From the NCBI RefSeq assembly GCF_006385685.1, contig NZ_VFRP01000016.1, positions 1 through 64,000 on the forward strand: a stretch of 64,000 nt of DNA. The letters run 5' to 3'. Below are positions 18,564 to 27,614 of this stretch, one piece after another. Within the stretch, counting starts at the first letter, position 1, and each line of letters opens with the position of its first letter. A program made the position numbers and the translations under genes. Source of the DNA: Amaricoccus solimangrovi (GTDB lineage: Bacteria > Pseudomonadota > Alphaproteobacteria > Rhodobacterales > Rhodobacteraceae). A model generated the notes under the pieces. That model saw only the letters and a list, made by a program, of their open reading frames with translations. It was not told where the DNA came from and did no database searches.

Positions 18564-19907
18564 ATGTTCAACAAGATCCTCATCGCCAACCGGGGCGAGA
18601 TCGCGCTGCGCATCCATCGTGCCTGCAAGGAGATGGGTATCGAGACGGTGGCGATCCATTCGACCGCCGACGCGCATGCGATGCATGTGCGCATGGCCGA
18701 CGAGAGCGTCTGCGTCGGCCCGCCGCCGGCGGGGCAGTCCTATCTCTCGATCCCGAACCTGATCGCCGCCTGCGAGATCACCGGGGCGGAGGCGATCCAC
18801 CCGGGCTACGGCTTCCTCTCCGAGAATGCGAATTTCGTCCAGATCGTCGAGGATCACGGCCTGACCTTCATCGGCCCCTCGTCGGAGCACATCCGGCTGA
18901 TGGGCGACAAGATCACCGCGATCGACACGATGAAGAAGCTCGGCGTGCCCTGCGTGCCCGGTTCGGGCGGCGGCGTGCCGAGCGTCGAGGAGGCGATCCG
19001 GATCGCGAACGAGATCGGCTATCCGGTCATCGTCAAGGCGACCGCCGGCGGCGGCGGCCGCGGCATGAAGGTCGCGCGGAGCGACGCGGAGATGGAGACC
19101 GCCTTCGGCTCGGCCCGGTCCGAGGCCAAGGCCGCCTTCGGCAATGACGAGGTCTATCTCGAGAAATATCTCGAGAAGCCGCGCCATATCGAGGTGCAGG
19201 TCTTCGGCGACGGCAAGGGCGGCGCCGTCCATCTCGGCGAGCGCGACTGCTCGCTGCAGCGGCGGCACCAGAAGGTGCTGGAGGAAGCCCCCTCCCCCGC
19301 GATCGACGCCAAGACCCGGGCGCGGATCGGCAAGACCTGCGCCGAGGCGATCGGGCGGATCCGGTATTCCGGCGCGGGCACGATCGAGTTCCTCTACGAG
19401 GATGGCGAGTTCTACTTCATCGAGATGAACACGCGCCTCCAGGTCGAGCATCCGGTGACCGAGGCGATCTACGACGTCGACCTGGTGCAGGAACAGATCC
19501 GGGTCGCGGCCGGCAAGAAGATGTCCTTCACCCAGGAGGACCTGGTGCCGAACGGCCATGCGATCGAATGCCGGATCAACGCGGAGAAGCTGCCGAACTT
19601 CCAGCCGAGCCCGGGCCGGGTGCGCACCTATTACGCGCCGGGCGGCCTTGGCGTCCGGATGGACAGCGCGGTCTACGACGGCTACGTGATCCCGCCCTAT
19701 TACGACAGCCTGGTCGGCAAGCTCATCGTGCATGCCCGCAACCGCGAGCTCGCGCTCGCGCGTCTGCGCCGCGCGCTGCGCGAGCTCGTGATCGACGGGA
19801 TCGACACGACGACGCCGCTCTTCCACGCGCTGCTCGACGAGCCCGACATCCAGGCCGGGCGCTACAACATCCACTGGCTCGAGAAGTGGCTGGCCCAGGA
19901 GGGGTGA
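18564..19907 (+). CDS. accC: acetyl-CoA carboxylase, biotin carboxylase subunit
   Basis: ATP-grasp enzyme of 447 residues that carboxylates the biotin on AccB using ATP and bicarbonate. The start [20 protein letters not shown], the glycine-rich ATP loop [13 protein letters not shown], the [18 protein letters not shown] segment and the catalytic [14 protein letters not shown] are all present. The ATG at 18564 is the normal family start; an upstream frame extension to 18519 carries no family sequence. aat follows 16 bases later and may be co-transcribed. Confidence 0.96.
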   Translation: MFNKILIANRGEIALRIHRACKEMGIETVAIHSTADAHAMHVRMADESVCVGPPPAGQSYLSIPNLIAACEITGAEAIHPGYGFLSENANFVQIVEDHGLTFIGPSSEHIRLMGDKITAIDTMKKLGVPCVPGSGGGVPSVEEAIRIANEIGYPVIVKATAGGGGRGMKVARSDAEMETAFGSARSEAKAAFGNDEVYLEKYLEKPRHIEVQVFGDGKGGAVHLGERDCSLQRRHQKVLEEAPSPAIDAKTRARIGKTCAEAIGRIRYSGAGTIEFLYEDGEFYFIEMNTRLQVEHPVTEAIYDVDLVQEQIRVAAGKKMSFTQEDLVPNGHAIECRINAEKLPNFQPSPGRVRTYYAPGGLGVRMDSAVYDGYVIPPYYDSLVGKLIVHARNRELALARLRRALRELVIDGIDTTTPLFHALLDEPDIQAGRYNIHWLEKWLAQEG

Positions 19908-19923
19908 GCGCCGCGCCGCGCCG

Positions 19924-20565
19924 ATGGCCAGCGATCCGATCCTGACCCCGGACCTCCTGCTCCGCGCCTATGCCTCCGGCGTGTTTCCGATGGCGGACGA
20001 CGCGGCGGCGGAGGAGCTGTTCTGGGTCGATCCGATCCGGCGCGGCGTCCTGCCGCTCGAGGCGCTCCGCGTCTCGCGGCGGCTGGCGCGCGATTTCCTC
20101 GGCAAACCGTTCGAGATCCGGATCGACGCCGATTTCGCCGGAACGGTCAGGGCCTGCGCCGACCGGGAGACCACCTGGATCAACGGCGAGATCTTCCGGC
20201 TCTATCGCGAGCTGCACCGGATGGGCCACGCGCATTCGGTCGAGATCTGGCAGGGCGACACGCTCGCGGGCGGGCTCTACGGCGTGGTGCTCGGCGCGGC
20301 CTTCTTCGGCGAGAGCATGTTCAGCCGGATGCGCGACGGATCGAAATTCGCGCTGGTCGCGCTGGTCGCGCGGTTGCGCGCGGGCGGCTTCACGCTGCTC
20401 GACACCCAGTTCATCACGCCCCATCTCGAAAGCCTCGGCGCGGTCGAGATCACGCGGGCGGAGTACCGTGCCCGGCTCGCCGCCGCGCTGCGCCGGCCGG
20501 CCGATTTCCGCGCGCTGCCCATGGGCGCGACACGCCGCGCCCTGCTCGACCTCGCGCGGGAATAG
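19924..20565 (+). CDS. aat: leucyl/phenylalanyl-tRNA-protein transferase
   Basis: 213-residue GNAT-like enzyme that adds Leu or Phe to N-terminal Arg/Lys of proteins, marking them for ClpAP through ClpS. Motifs YASGVFPMAD, FWVDPIRRGVLPL, TWINGEIFRLYRELHRMGHAHSVE, GGLYGVVLGAAFFGESMFSR and LLDTQFITPHLESLGAVE are characteristic. It converges on the DUF2155 gene with only 3 bases between stops. Confidence 0.95.
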   Translation: MASDPILTPDLLLRAYASGVFPMADDAAAEELFWVDPIRRGVLPLEALRVSRRLARDFLGKPFEIRIDADFAGTVRACADRETTWINGEIFRLYRELHRMGHAHSVEIWQGDTLAGGLYGVVLGAAFFGESMFSRMRDGSKFALVALVARLRAGGFTLLDTQFITPHLESLGAVEITRAEYRARLAAALRRPADFRALPMGATRRALLDLARE

Positions 20566-20568
20566 GGC

Positions 20569-20955
20569 TCAGCCGTCGTCGCAGCCGACGACCCAGACGT
20601 CGTAGCGGGGATGGTCGAGCGCCGAGAGCGCCGGGGAGGAGGCGAGCATCCAGCCCGAGAACCGCGGCTCCGCCTCGCGCGTGTCGCGGATCCTGAGGAA
20701 GGCGAAGGCGTCGGCCTTCGGATCGTCGACGGGCACGCGGCAGGTCTCGGCGGTGATCTCGAGCCGCTTGAAGCGCGCGGTCTCGCCGACCCGGAGCACC
20801 AGATCGGTCACGCCGCCGTCGAGCGTGTCGAGCGCGCGGAGCCGCACCCGGCTCGCCGTCTCGGTGTCGCGCCCGTTCGTGACCTGCTCGGTCTGGGCCG
20901 CGACGGCCTGACACCCCGCGCAGAGGGCGGCGATCAGGGTGAGCGCGCGTATCAC
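20569..20955 (-). CDS. DUF2155 secreted protein
   Basis: 128 residues with a signal peptide (ALTLIAALCAGCQAVAA); the GCQA stretch could also be read as a weak lipobox. The core VRLRALDTLDGGVTDLVLRVGET, the C-terminal FSGWMLASSPALSALDHPRYDVWVVGC and a conserved cysteine are typical of DUF2155. Its function is unknown. The start is GTG at 20955, overlapping the mlaD stop (GTGA). The run DUF2155 - mlaD - NDUFA12-like recurs, to my knowledge, in Rhodobacterales. Confidence 0.85.
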   Translation of the reverse strand: MIRALTLIAALCAGCQAVAAQTEQVTNGRDTETASRVRLRALDTLDGGVTDLVLRVGETARFKRLEITAETCRVPVDDPKADAFAFLRIRDTREAEPRFSGWMLASSPALSALDHPRYDVWVVGCDDG

Positions 20956-21398
20956 TTCGACGACCCGGTCCCGAAGCGCATCAGCAGGTTCAGGAGGTCG
21001 ATCGAGCCCTGCGTGTTCAGCACCTGATCGCCGGCGGCGAGCATGGTCTCGGAGGCGCCGGGCTGGATGTCGAGATAGTTGCCACCGAGCAGCCCCTCGG
21101 AGGCGATCTTCACGTCGGAATCGTCGGGAACGTCGAGATCCGTCGGCACGGTGAAGGTCGCCTGCGCCTGGTAGGTCTTGGGATCGAGCACGAGCGCGGT
21201 GACCGAGCCGACCTTGATCCCGGCGACGCGCACGTCGGTTCCGACCGAGATGCCGTTGGCATCGCGGAAATCGGCGCGGAGCGGCTTCTCGGCGGAGCCG
21301 AAGCCATGTCCGCTGGTCTGCCCGGCATAGAGCGCGAAACCGGCGGCGGCGACGAGCACCACCGCGCCGATCACCGCCTCGGCGACGCTATTTGCCAT
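20952..21398 (-). CDS. mlaD: MlaD-type phospholipid transport protein (MCE domain)
   Basis: 148 residues with one N-terminal membrane anchor (about 7-27) and an MCE domain (KPLRADFRDANGISVGTDVRVAGIKVGSV). MlaD forms a hexameric ring in the periplasm on the MlaFEB ABC transporter and moves phospholipids between membranes. The other mla genes are not next to it. The ATG at 21398 lies 12 bases after the NDUFA12-like stop, and the gene is coupled to DUF2155 downstream. Confidence 0.9.
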   Translation of the reverse strand: MANSVAEAVIGAVVLVAAAGFALYAGQTSGHGFGSAEKPLRADFRDANGISVGTDVRVAGIKVGSVTALVLDPKTYQAQATFTVPTDLDVPDDSDVKIASEGLLGGNYLDIQPGASETMLAAGDQVLNTQGSIDLLNLLMRFGTGSSK

Positions 21399-21410
21399 CT
21401 GAGATCGTCC

Positions 21411-21785
21411 CTATTCCGGCGTCCAGGCCTCGTAGTCGCGGGCGACGCCCGGACCGGCCGCGAGCAGGCTGCCCGTCGGGTGATAGGCGGCGGGGCCGCC
21501 GGTCGCGTTCGCGCGGTGCGGCTTCACCCAGGGCTTCGTCGCCAACGGCGCCTCGGTCGGCGGCTGCTGCCAGGTGTGGTGCAGCCAGCCGTGCCATTCG
21601 GGCGCGATCCGGCTCGCCTCGACCTCGCCGTTGAAGATCACCCAGCGGCGCGTCCCGTCGGCGTTCTGGTAGTAGACGTTGCCGTCGGCGTCCGCGCCGA
21701 CCTTCTTGCCGTTGCGCCAGGTGAAGAACCGGGTGGCCAGTGTCTCGCCGTTCCACCATGTCAGCGCCTGCAAGAGCCACTTCAT
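21411..21785 (-). CDS. NDUFA12-like accessory subunit of NADH:ubiquinone oxidoreductase
   Basis: 124-residue protein of the B17.2/NDUFA12 family, an accessory subunit of alphaproteobacterial and mitochondrial complex I. Family features are [51 protein letters not shown] and a C-terminal proline-rich YHPTGSLL. The start ATG at 21785 is preceded by GGAG. Its presence separate from a nuo cluster is usual in this group. Confidence 0.9.
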   Translation of the reverse strand: MKWLLQALTWWNGETLATRFFTWRNGKKVGADADGNVYYQNADGTRRWVIFNGEVEASRIAPEWHGWLHHTWQQPPTEAPLATKPWVKPHRANATGGPAAYHPTGSLLAAGPGVARDYEAWTPE

Positions 21786-21916
21786 GCCGTTCACTCCGTT
21801 CAACCTCACCCCTCTTCGCACATGCGCCGAACCCGGTCCAGCCCCGCCGCGATCACCTGCGCGGCACGCGAGACGCCCCGGCGCGGGCGCGTCCGGAGCC
21901 CGGCCCGGAACGGAAA

Positions 21917-21947
21917 CGGCGCGCGCCCGGGGGACGGGCGCGCGCCG
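21917..21947 (-). terminator. Terminator of clpX
   Basis: Perfect 13-bp inverted repeat CGGCGCGCGCCCG / CGGGCGCGCGCCG with a 5-base loop, just downstream of the clpX stop. On the minus strand it is followed by TTT. Confidence 0.7.
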
Positions 21948-21968
21948 CGAAAGCCCTCTCCGCCGGCC

Positions 21969-23234
21969 TCAGGAGGCCGAGGCGGAGCCTTCCTTGCGGT
22001 CGGCGTAGATCAGGAGCGGCTCGCCCTTGCGCGAGATGCAGTCCTCGTTCACGACCACCTCCTCGACGCCCTGCATCGAGGGGAGTTCGAACATCGTGTC
22101 GAGCAGCACCTCCTCGAGGATCGAGCGCAGGCCGCGCGCGCCGGTCTTGCGGTCGATCGCGCGCTTGGCCACCGCGCGGAGCGCGTCCTCGGTGAAGGTG
22201 AGCTTCACGTCCTCCATCTCGAAGAGCCGCTGATACTGCTTGATCAGCGCGTTCTTCGGCTCGGTCAGGATCGTGATCAGCGCCGCCTCGTCGAGGTCGT
22301 TCAGCGTCGCGAGCACCGGCAGACGGCCGACGAATTCGGGGATGAGCCCGAACTTCAGCAGATCCTCCGGCTCGAGCTCCTGGAAGAGCTCACCCACCCG
22401 GCGCTCGTCGGTGTCCTTCACATCGGCGCCGAAGCCCATGGCCGAGCCCCGGCCGCGCTGCGCGATGATCTTGTCGAGCCCGGCGAAGGCGCCGCCGCAG
22501 ATGAAGAGGATGTTGGTCGTGTCCACCTGCAGGAATTCCTGCTGCGGATGCTTGCGCCCGCCCTGCGGCGGAACGGAGGCGACCGTGCCCTCCATGATCT
22601 TCAGGAGCGCCTGCTGCACCCCCTCGCCCGAGACGTCGCGGGTGATCGAGGGATTGTCGGACTTGCGGCTGATCTTGTCGACCTCGTCGATATAGACGAT
22701 GCCGCGCTGCGCGCGCTCGACATTGTACTCGGCCGCCTGCAGGAGCTTCAGGATGATGTTCTCGACATCCTCGCCGACATAGCCCGCCTCGGTCAGCGTC
22801 GTCGCATCCGCCATGGTGAAGGGCACGTCGAGGATGCGGGCGAGCGTCTGCGCGAGCAGCGTCTTGCCGCAGCCGGTCGGGCCGATCAGCATGATGTTGG
22901 ATTTCTGCAGTTCGACGTCGGAATTCTTCTGCGCGTGGTTCAGCCGCTTGTAGTGGTTGTGCACCGCGACCGACAGCACCCGCTTGGCGACCTTCTGCCC
23001 GATCACGTAATCGTCGAGCACCTTGCAGATTTCCTGCGGGGTCGGGACGCCATCCGAGGATTTGACGAGGTTCGACTTCGTCTCCTCGCGGATGATGTCC
23101 ATGCAGAGCTCGACGCATTCATCGCAGATGAACACGGTCGGACCCGCGATGAGCTTGCGCACCTCGTGCTGGCTCTTGCCGCAGAAAGAGCAGTAGAGGG
23201 TGTTTTTCGCGTCTCCGCCGCTTGTTTTGCTCAT
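21969..23234 (-). CDS. clpX: ATP-dependent Clp protease ATP-binding subunit ClpX
   Basis: AAA+ unfoldase of 421 residues that feeds substrates to ClpP. The N-terminal zinc-binding domain has CSFCGKS and CDECVELC. Walker A is GPTGCGKT, Walker B is [10 protein letters not shown], the pore loop is GYVGED, and the IGL-type ClpP-docking loop is missing only in my reading of short motifs, not as a clear deletion. The ATG at 23234 follows GGAGG with six-base spacing. clpP lies upstream with a 144-base gap, so clpX may have its own promoter as well as read-through from clpP. Confidence 0.96.
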   Translation of the reverse strand: MSKTSGGDAKNTLYCSFCGKSQHEVRKLIAGPTVFICDECVELCMDIIREETKSNLVKSSDGVPTPQEICKVLDDYVIGQKVAKRVLSVAVHNHYKRLNHAQKNSDVELQKSNIMLIGPTGCGKTLLAQTLARILDVPFTMADATTLTEAGYVGEDVENIILKLLQAAEYNVERAQRGIVYIDEVDKISRKSDNPSITRDVSGEGVQQALLKIMEGTVASVPPQGGRKHPQQEFLQVDTTNILFICGGAFAGLDKIIAQRGRGSAMGFGADVKDTDERRVGELFQELEPEDLLKFGLIPEFVGRLPVLATLNDLDEAALITILTEPKNALIKQYQRLFEMEDVKLTFTEDALRAVAKRAIDRKTGARGLRSILEEVLLDTMFELPSMQGVEEVVVNEDCISRKGEPLLIYADRKEGSASAS

Positions 23235-23378
23235 TCTCCGCCTCCGGCTTTCGCCCATTATCGCCGCGCCGCGAGCACGGCGACCCGCTCCTCCGGGAAC
23301 GCCCCCACCATAGGAGCATGGCTGTCACACCAATGACAAGTCCAAACGCGCCACAAGGTTTCGTGACGCGCGCCGCTT

Positions 23379-23999
23379 TTACGCCGCGGCCGGCTCGCGC
23401 TTGACGACGATGTCGTCGATCAGGCCCCAGTCCTTCGCGTCCTGCGCGGTCATGAACCGGTCCCGCTCCAGCGCCGCCTCGACCGCCTCGAAGGTCTGGC
23501 CGGTATGCGTCTCGTAGATCTGGTTCAGCCGGTCCTTCAGCGCCTGGGTCTCGCGCGCGTGGATCATGATGTCCGTCGCCTGGCCCTGGTAGCCGCCCGA
23601 GGGCTGGTGCACCATGATCCGGCTGTTCGGCAGCGAGAAGCGCATCCCCTTCTCGCCCGCGGTCAAGAGCAGCGAGCCCATCGAGGCCGCCTGGCCGCAG
23701 CACAGCGTCGAGACCGGCGGCTTGATGTACTGCATCGTGTCGTAGATCGACAGGCCCGAGGTGACGACGCCGCCCGGGCTGTTGATGTACATCGCGATCT
23801 CCTTCTTCGGGTTCTCGGCCTCGAGGAAGAGAAGCTGCGCGACGATCAGGGTCGACATCCCGTCGTGCACCGGCCCGGAAACGAAGATGATCCGTTCCTT
23901 CAGGAGCCGGGAGAAAATGTCATAGGCGCGCTCGCCGCGGGCGGTCTGCTCGACCACCATCGGCACCAGATTCATATAAGTTTCAATGGGATCATTCAT
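23379..23999 (-). CDS. clpP: ATP-dependent Clp protease proteolytic subunit ClpP
   Basis: Serine protease of 206 residues forming the tetradecameric chamber used by ClpX/ClpA. The catalytic Ser is in GQAASMGS and the His in IMVHQPSGG; the Asp lies in the [18 protein letters not shown] region. The sequence [19 protein letters not shown] marks the usual alphaproteobacterial start. Order tig - clpP - clpX is the classical arrangement. Confidence 0.96.
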   Translation of the reverse strand: MNDPIETYMNLVPMVVEQTARGERAYDIFSRLLKERIIFVSGPVHDGMSTLIVAQLLFLEAENPKKEIAMYINSPGGVVTSGLSIYDTMQYIKPPVSTLCCGQAASMGSLLLTAGEKGMRFSLPNSRIMVHQPSGGYQGQATDIMIHARETQALKDRLNQIYETHTGQTFEAVEAALERDRFMTAQDAKDWGLIDDIVVKREPAAA

Positions 24000-24093
24000 C
24001 GCGGATCTTGCCTGTCGCTATGTTGAGGCCCCGCGCGCGGGGAGCCCACAGGCCAAGATTAGTCATCGCCTCCCGCATCCGCAAGGGGCGGGC

Positions 24094-24154
24094 GGGCCGA
24101 TTCCGGATCGGCCCGGAAAGGCGGCGCGCGCCCGGCTCGCAACCGGGCGCGCGC
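24094..24154 (-). terminator. Two hairpins downstream of tig
   Basis: A perfect 12-bp stem GCGCGCGCCCGG / CCGGGCGCGCGC (24124-24154, 7-base loop) lies 19 bases after the tig stop and is followed on the minus strand by a short T-run. A second perfect 8-bp stem GGGCCGAT / ATCGGCCC occupies 24094-24114. Together they probably separate tig from clpP transcription. Confidence 0.65.
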
Positions 24155-24173
24155 GACCGTCTCGCCCCGGCGG

Positions 24174-25538
24174 TCAGTCGGCCGGGGCGACCTCGACCTC
24201 GGTCGCGGCCTCGTCGCCGAGCGCGTCGATCGCGGCCTGGAGCTCTTCCTTGCTGACCGGCTTGTCGGTCACCTCGGCCTGCTCCACGATGTGGTCGACG
24301 ACCTTGTCCTCGAAGAGCGGCGCGCGCAGCTGCTGGAGCGCGGAGGGGTTCTTCTGCACGAATTCGAAGAACTGCCGCTCCTGGCCCGGATACTGCCGCG
24401 CCTGGGCGAAGATCGCCCGCTGCAGTTCCTGGTCGCTCACCGTCACCTCGGCCTTCTGGCCGATCTCGGCGAGGAGCAGGCCGAGGCGCACGCGGCGCGC
24501 GGCGAGCTCGCGATGCTCGTCGGTCGGCTCGATCTCCGGGTGATCGTGGCCCTGGTGGTCGTGATGCTCCTCGTGCCAGAGCTGATGCGCGATCTGCGCG
24601 GCCTCCGCGTCGACGAGCACCGGCGGCAGATCGAAGCTCACCATCGCGTCGAGCGCGTCCATCAGCCGGCGCTTCAGCACCGCGCGGCTCGCCTGGCCGT
24701 ATTCCTCGCCGAGGCGCTCGCGCACCTGCTGCTTCAGCGCGTCGAGCGAGTCCGCGCCGAAGCGGGTCGCGAGCGCGTCGTCGATCTCGGCGGACTTGGG
24801 CTTGCGCACTTCCTTCACCGCGCAGGCGAAGACGGCTTCCTTGCCCGCGAGATGCGGCGCGCCGTAGTTCTCGGGGAAGGTGACCTTCACCTCGGGCGTG
24901 TCACCGGCCTTCGCGCCGATCAGCTGATCCTCGAAACCGGGGATGAAGCTGCCCGAGCCGAGCACCAGCGGGAAATCCTCGGCCGAGCCGCCGTCGAACT
25001 CGACGCCGTCGACCGAGCCCTTGAAGTCGAACACGACCTGGTCTCCCGATTCCGCCGCCGTCCCTTCCGGGGCCGCCTCGAAGGAGGTCGCCGAATTCGC
25101 GAGATTGCCGAGCGCCTCGTCGACCGAGGCCTCGTCGATCTCCGCCACCAGCCGCTCGAGCCGGATCTCCGCGAGCGCGACCTCGGGGACCGCCGGCAGC
25201 TTCTGGTAGGCCATCGAGACCTGGACGTCCTGGCCCTCCTCCCAGTCCTCGTTGGTGACCTTCACCTCGGGCTGGACCGCCGGGCGATCGCCGGTCTGCT
25301 CGAAATGCTCGCGCATCGCGGCGTCGATCGTCTCCTGCATCGCCTCGCCGAGGACCGACTTGCCGAACATCTTCTTCATCAGGGCGGCGGGGGCCTTGCC
25401 CTTGCGGAAGCCCTTCATCTGGAAGTCCTTGCGGGCTTCCTCGAGCTTCTCGTTGACCTTGGCCTCGAGCTCACCGGCCGGAACCGTGATCGAGTATTCC
25501 CGCTTCAAACCCTCGTTCAGGGTCTCCACAACCTGCAT
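24174..25538 (-). CDS. tig: trigger factor
   Basis: Ribosome-associated chaperone and prolyl isomerase, 454 residues. The ribosome-binding signature GFRKGKAPA ([19 protein letters not shown]) is in the N-terminal domain. The FKBP-like domain includes [20 protein letters not shown] and [13 protein letters not shown]. The C-terminal helical arms follow. Residues 318-333 contain a histidine cluster ([16 protein letters not shown]), unusual for the family in my experience and possibly metal-binding. The ATG at 25538 is preceded by GAGGATGCGAG. Confidence 0.95.
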   Translation of the reverse strand: MQVVETLNEGLKREYSITVPAGELEAKVNEKLEEARKDFQMKGFRKGKAPAALMKKMFGKSVLGEAMQETIDAAMREHFEQTGDRPAVQPEVKVTNEDWEEGQDVQVSMAYQKLPAVPEVALAEIRLERLVAEIDEASVDEALGNLANSATSFEAAPEGTAAESGDQVVFDFKGSVDGVEFDGGSAEDFPLVLGSGSFIPGFEDQLIGAKAGDTPEVKVTFPENYGAPHLAGKEAVFACAVKEVRKPKSAEIDDALATRFGADSLDALKQQVRERLGEEYGQASRAVLKRRLMDALDAMVSFDLPPVLVDAEAAQIAHQLWHEEHHDHQGHDHPEIEPTDEHRELAARRVRLGLLLAEIGQKAEVTVSDQELQRAIFAQARQYPGQERQFFEFVQKNPSALQQLRAPLFEDKVVDHIVEQAEVTDKPVSKEELQAAIDALGDEAATEVEVAPAD

Positions 25539-25885
25539 CTCGCATCCTCGCCTGTTGTCCGACACGGGCCGGGGGCCCTCACCCTCGGCCGCGCGGTGCC
25601 GCGACTGAAATCCGTCCGTCGCCGGCGGCCGGGGCCGGAAACCCCCTCGGGACCTCCGCGCCTCCCGCGCCGACTTCCTCGCCATGCGCCTCGCGGCGGC
25701 CAGCCTTCGCCACGTCTCCGCCGCCCGGCCGGCGCCGGGTGTCTACGAGGTCGCGCGCGACTGCGCAAGGCCTCGCCCGTAAGCGAGCGGACCCTCCGCG
25801 TCAAGCCGGGACGCCGGCCGCGCCTGCGCCGCGGGCGTTCCTCCGCCTTGACAGCGCCCCGGTTCCACCGCCATCTGAGCCCCGC
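25539..25885. other. Gene-free stretch between tig and tRNA-Leu
   Basis: About 350 very GC-rich bases between two divergent units. Open frames here are short and resemble no known protein. It must hold the tig promoter on the left and the tRNA promoter (25848-25877) on the right. No repeat or other RNA gene was recognised. Confidence 0.5.
25848..25877 (+). promoter_or_regulatory. tRNA-Leu promoter
   Basis: Perfect -35 TTGACA at 25848-25853, then after 18 bases CATCTG (25872-25877) as a weak -10, ending 8 bases before the mature tRNA. The near-perfect -35 with a poor -10 is common for stable-RNA promoters in GC-rich alphaproteobacteria. Confidence 0.5.
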
Positions 25886-25970
25886 GCGGGCGTGGCGGAA
25901 TTGGTAGACGCAGCTGGTTTAGGTCCAGCCGGTGAGAGCCTTGGGGGTTCGAGTCCCTTCGCCCGCACCA
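25886..25970 (+). tRNA. tRNA-Leu (anticodon UAG)
   Basis: 85-nt class II tRNA. Acceptor GCGGGCG pairs with CGCCCGC before A-CCA, so CCA is encoded. The D arm carries GCGGAATTGGTAGACGC. The anticodon stem GCTGG/CCAGC encloses TTTAGGT, giving UAG, which reads CUA and probably other CUN leucine codons. A long variable arm (GGTGAGAGCCT) and the T loop GGTTCGAGTCC complete the fold. Confidence 0.96.
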
Positions 25971-26091
25971 ATCCCCCGTCCCGGCCCCGGCGGGCGGGTC
26001 GCGGCGGGTGGCCGGGGCTAGCCAGGGCTTCGCGGCGGGGATAGGCTTTCGGACACGGACGTTCGCCCAGCCGGAAGCAGAGGATCCCCCG

Positions 26092-26859
26092 ATGAAACAG
26101 TTCGCAGCCGCCGGTCTTCTCGGCCTTCTCGCGGCCGCCGGTCCGGCGCTGGCGCAGGACGCGGCCCAGGCCAACAACCCGCTTGCCAATACCAAGGCGC
26201 TGAACTTCCAGACCCTCTACACGGGCGAGCTGACCGGCGTCGACCGCGACGCGAATCAGTTCACCATCCGCTACGCCCAGCCCTTCTCCGCGTTCGGGGG
26301 CCAGTGGCTGATGCGCGCGACGCTGCCGGTCAACACCTTTCCGGTCGCGGACGGCGGAAACGACACCGGGCTCGGCGATTTCAACGTCTTCGCCGCCTAT
26401 CTCATCGACACCGGCGATCCCGGGATCAGCTTCGGCGTCGGCCCCGAATTCACGCTGCCGACGGCGAGCGAGGATTCGCTCGGCGCGGGCAAATGGCAGG
26501 CGGGCTTCGCCAACGTGCTCTTCGACGCGCGGAGCCCGAAGTTCCAGTGGGGCTACCTGCTCACCTGGCAGGCGAGTTTCGCGGGCGAGGAGGACCGGCC
26601 CTATGTGAGCGTCGGCGCGCTGCAGCCCTTCGGCTTCTACCAGCTCGGCCAGGGGTGGTACCTGCGGTCCACCGGCATCTGGTCCTACAGCTTCACCACC
26701 GACGCCTACGCGGTGCCGATCGGCCTCGGCGTCGGCAAGGTGATCAAGACGCCACGCGCGGTGGTGAACGCCTTCCTCGAGCCGCAGTACTCGGTCGCGA
26801 CCCGGGGCGACGGCCAGCCGGAGTGGAACATCTTCGGCGGCGTCAACTTCCAGTTCTGA
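26092..26859 (+). CDS. outer-membrane beta-barrel protein (neuromedin U / MetA-pathway-like)
   Basis: 255 residues with a clear signal peptide ([21 protein letters not shown], cleavage before QD). The mature part is rich in alternating aromatic/glycine strands and ends VNFQF, the C-terminal phenylalanine signal for Bam insertion. Segments such as [24 protein letters not shown] and [14 protein letters not shown] resemble the family annotated as transporter or MetA-pathway phenol-degradation proteins. Substrate and pore function are unknown. The ATG at 26092 gives the signal peptide; no operon partner is evident. Confidence 0.75.
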   Translation: MKQFAAAGLLGLLAAAGPALAQDAAQANNPLANTKALNFQTLYTGELTGVDRDANQFTIRYAQPFSAFGGQWLMRATLPVNTFPVADGGNDTGLGDFNVFAAYLIDTGDPGISFGVGPEFTLPTASEDSLGAGKWQAGFANVLFDARSPKFQWGYLLTWQASFAGEEDRPYVSVGALQPFGFYQLGQGWYLRSTGIWSYSFTTDAYAVPIGLGVGKVIKTPRAVVNAFLEPQYSVATRGDGQPEWNIFGGVNFQF

Positions 26860-26874
26860 CGCCGCGGGCGCCGA

Positions 26875-27198
26875 TCACGCCTCCGGCTCCTCGCCGGGGG
26901 CGGTGGTGAAGACATCGGCCCATTCCGGGTGCCGGGCGTACTGGCCGCGGATGAAGGGGCAGAGCGGGATGATCCGCAGGCCGCGCGCCCGGGCGTCGGC
27001 GAGCATGAACTCGATCAGCGCCTTGCCCACGCCCCGCCCGCCCATCGCCTCCGGCACGCCGGTATGATCGGCGCTGACGCGACCGGGGCCGCGGCGGGTG
27101 AAGATGATCTCCGCCTCGGCCGCGATCCCGGCGACGCGCGCGACATAGCGGCCGTGCCGGGCGTCGGTTTCCTCCAGCGTGATCGTGATCTCGTCCAT
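26875..27198 (-). CDS. small GNAT-type acetyltransferase (YjdJ/NATD1-like)
   Basis: 107 residues of the short COG2388 acetyltransferase-like group. It shows HTGVPEAMGGRGVGKALIEFML (acetyl-CoA loop of the V/IxxxxRGxGxG/A type), then GLRIIPLCPFIRGQYARHPEWADV, the family's C-terminal signature. The ATG at 27198 is preceded by AAGGAGAC. Its substrate is unknown. It converges on the barrel gene with 15 bases between them. Confidence 0.85.
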   Translation of the reverse strand: MDEITITLEETDARHGRYVARVAGIAAEAEIIFTRRGPGRVSADHTGVPEAMGGRGVGKALIEFMLADARARGLRIIPLCPFIRGQYARHPEWADVFTTAPGEEPEA

Positions 27199-27248
27199 CG
27201 GCGTCTCCTTCTGGCCGCCGGGCAGGCTGGCGGCGCCCCGCGCCGGTG

Positions 27249-27614
27249 TCAATCGCCGGCGCAGCGGGAGAGCGTGACCGGAGGGCCGGCCTCGGCGCCG
27301 ATCACGCGGCATTCCCCCGCCGCGCAGAGCGTCCAGCCGCCGCCCGTTGCCCCGGAGGCGGCGAGGACGAGTTCGGGCAGCGGCGGCAGGTCGGGGCGGT
27401 AGTCCCAGCCGCCCGCGACGCGGCGCGCGCCCTCCGGCGGCTCCATCCCGGCGCCGGAGCCGCGCACCCGCGCCTCCTCGATCCGGAGGCCCGCGGGCGT
27501 GACCGCCCAGCGCTCCCACCACTCGACCCGCTCGACGGAATGGGTCCAGGAGAGGGTGAAGCCGGTGACCGCGAGCCGGAGCACCCCGCCCGCGAGGGCG
27601 AGGCAGAGGCTCAC
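27249..27614 (-). CDS. DUF1850 protein linked to TAXI-TRAP transporter
   Basis: 121 residues from GTG 27614, which overlaps the stop of the TRAP permease gene (GTGA). It contains FTLSWTHSVERVEWWERW and later GWDYRPDLPPLPELVLAAS, the pattern of DUF1850. This small domain is repeatedly found beside fused TRAP permeases with TAXI-type binding proteins. Its role is unknown. Translational coupling suggests an accessory role for the transporter. Confidence 0.8.
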   Translation of the reverse strand: MSLCLALAGGVLRLAVTGFTLSWTHSVERVEWWERWAVTPAGLRIEEARVRGSGAGMEPPEGARRVAGGWDYRPDLPPLPELVLAASGATGGGWTLCAAGECRVIGAEAGPPVTLSRCAGD

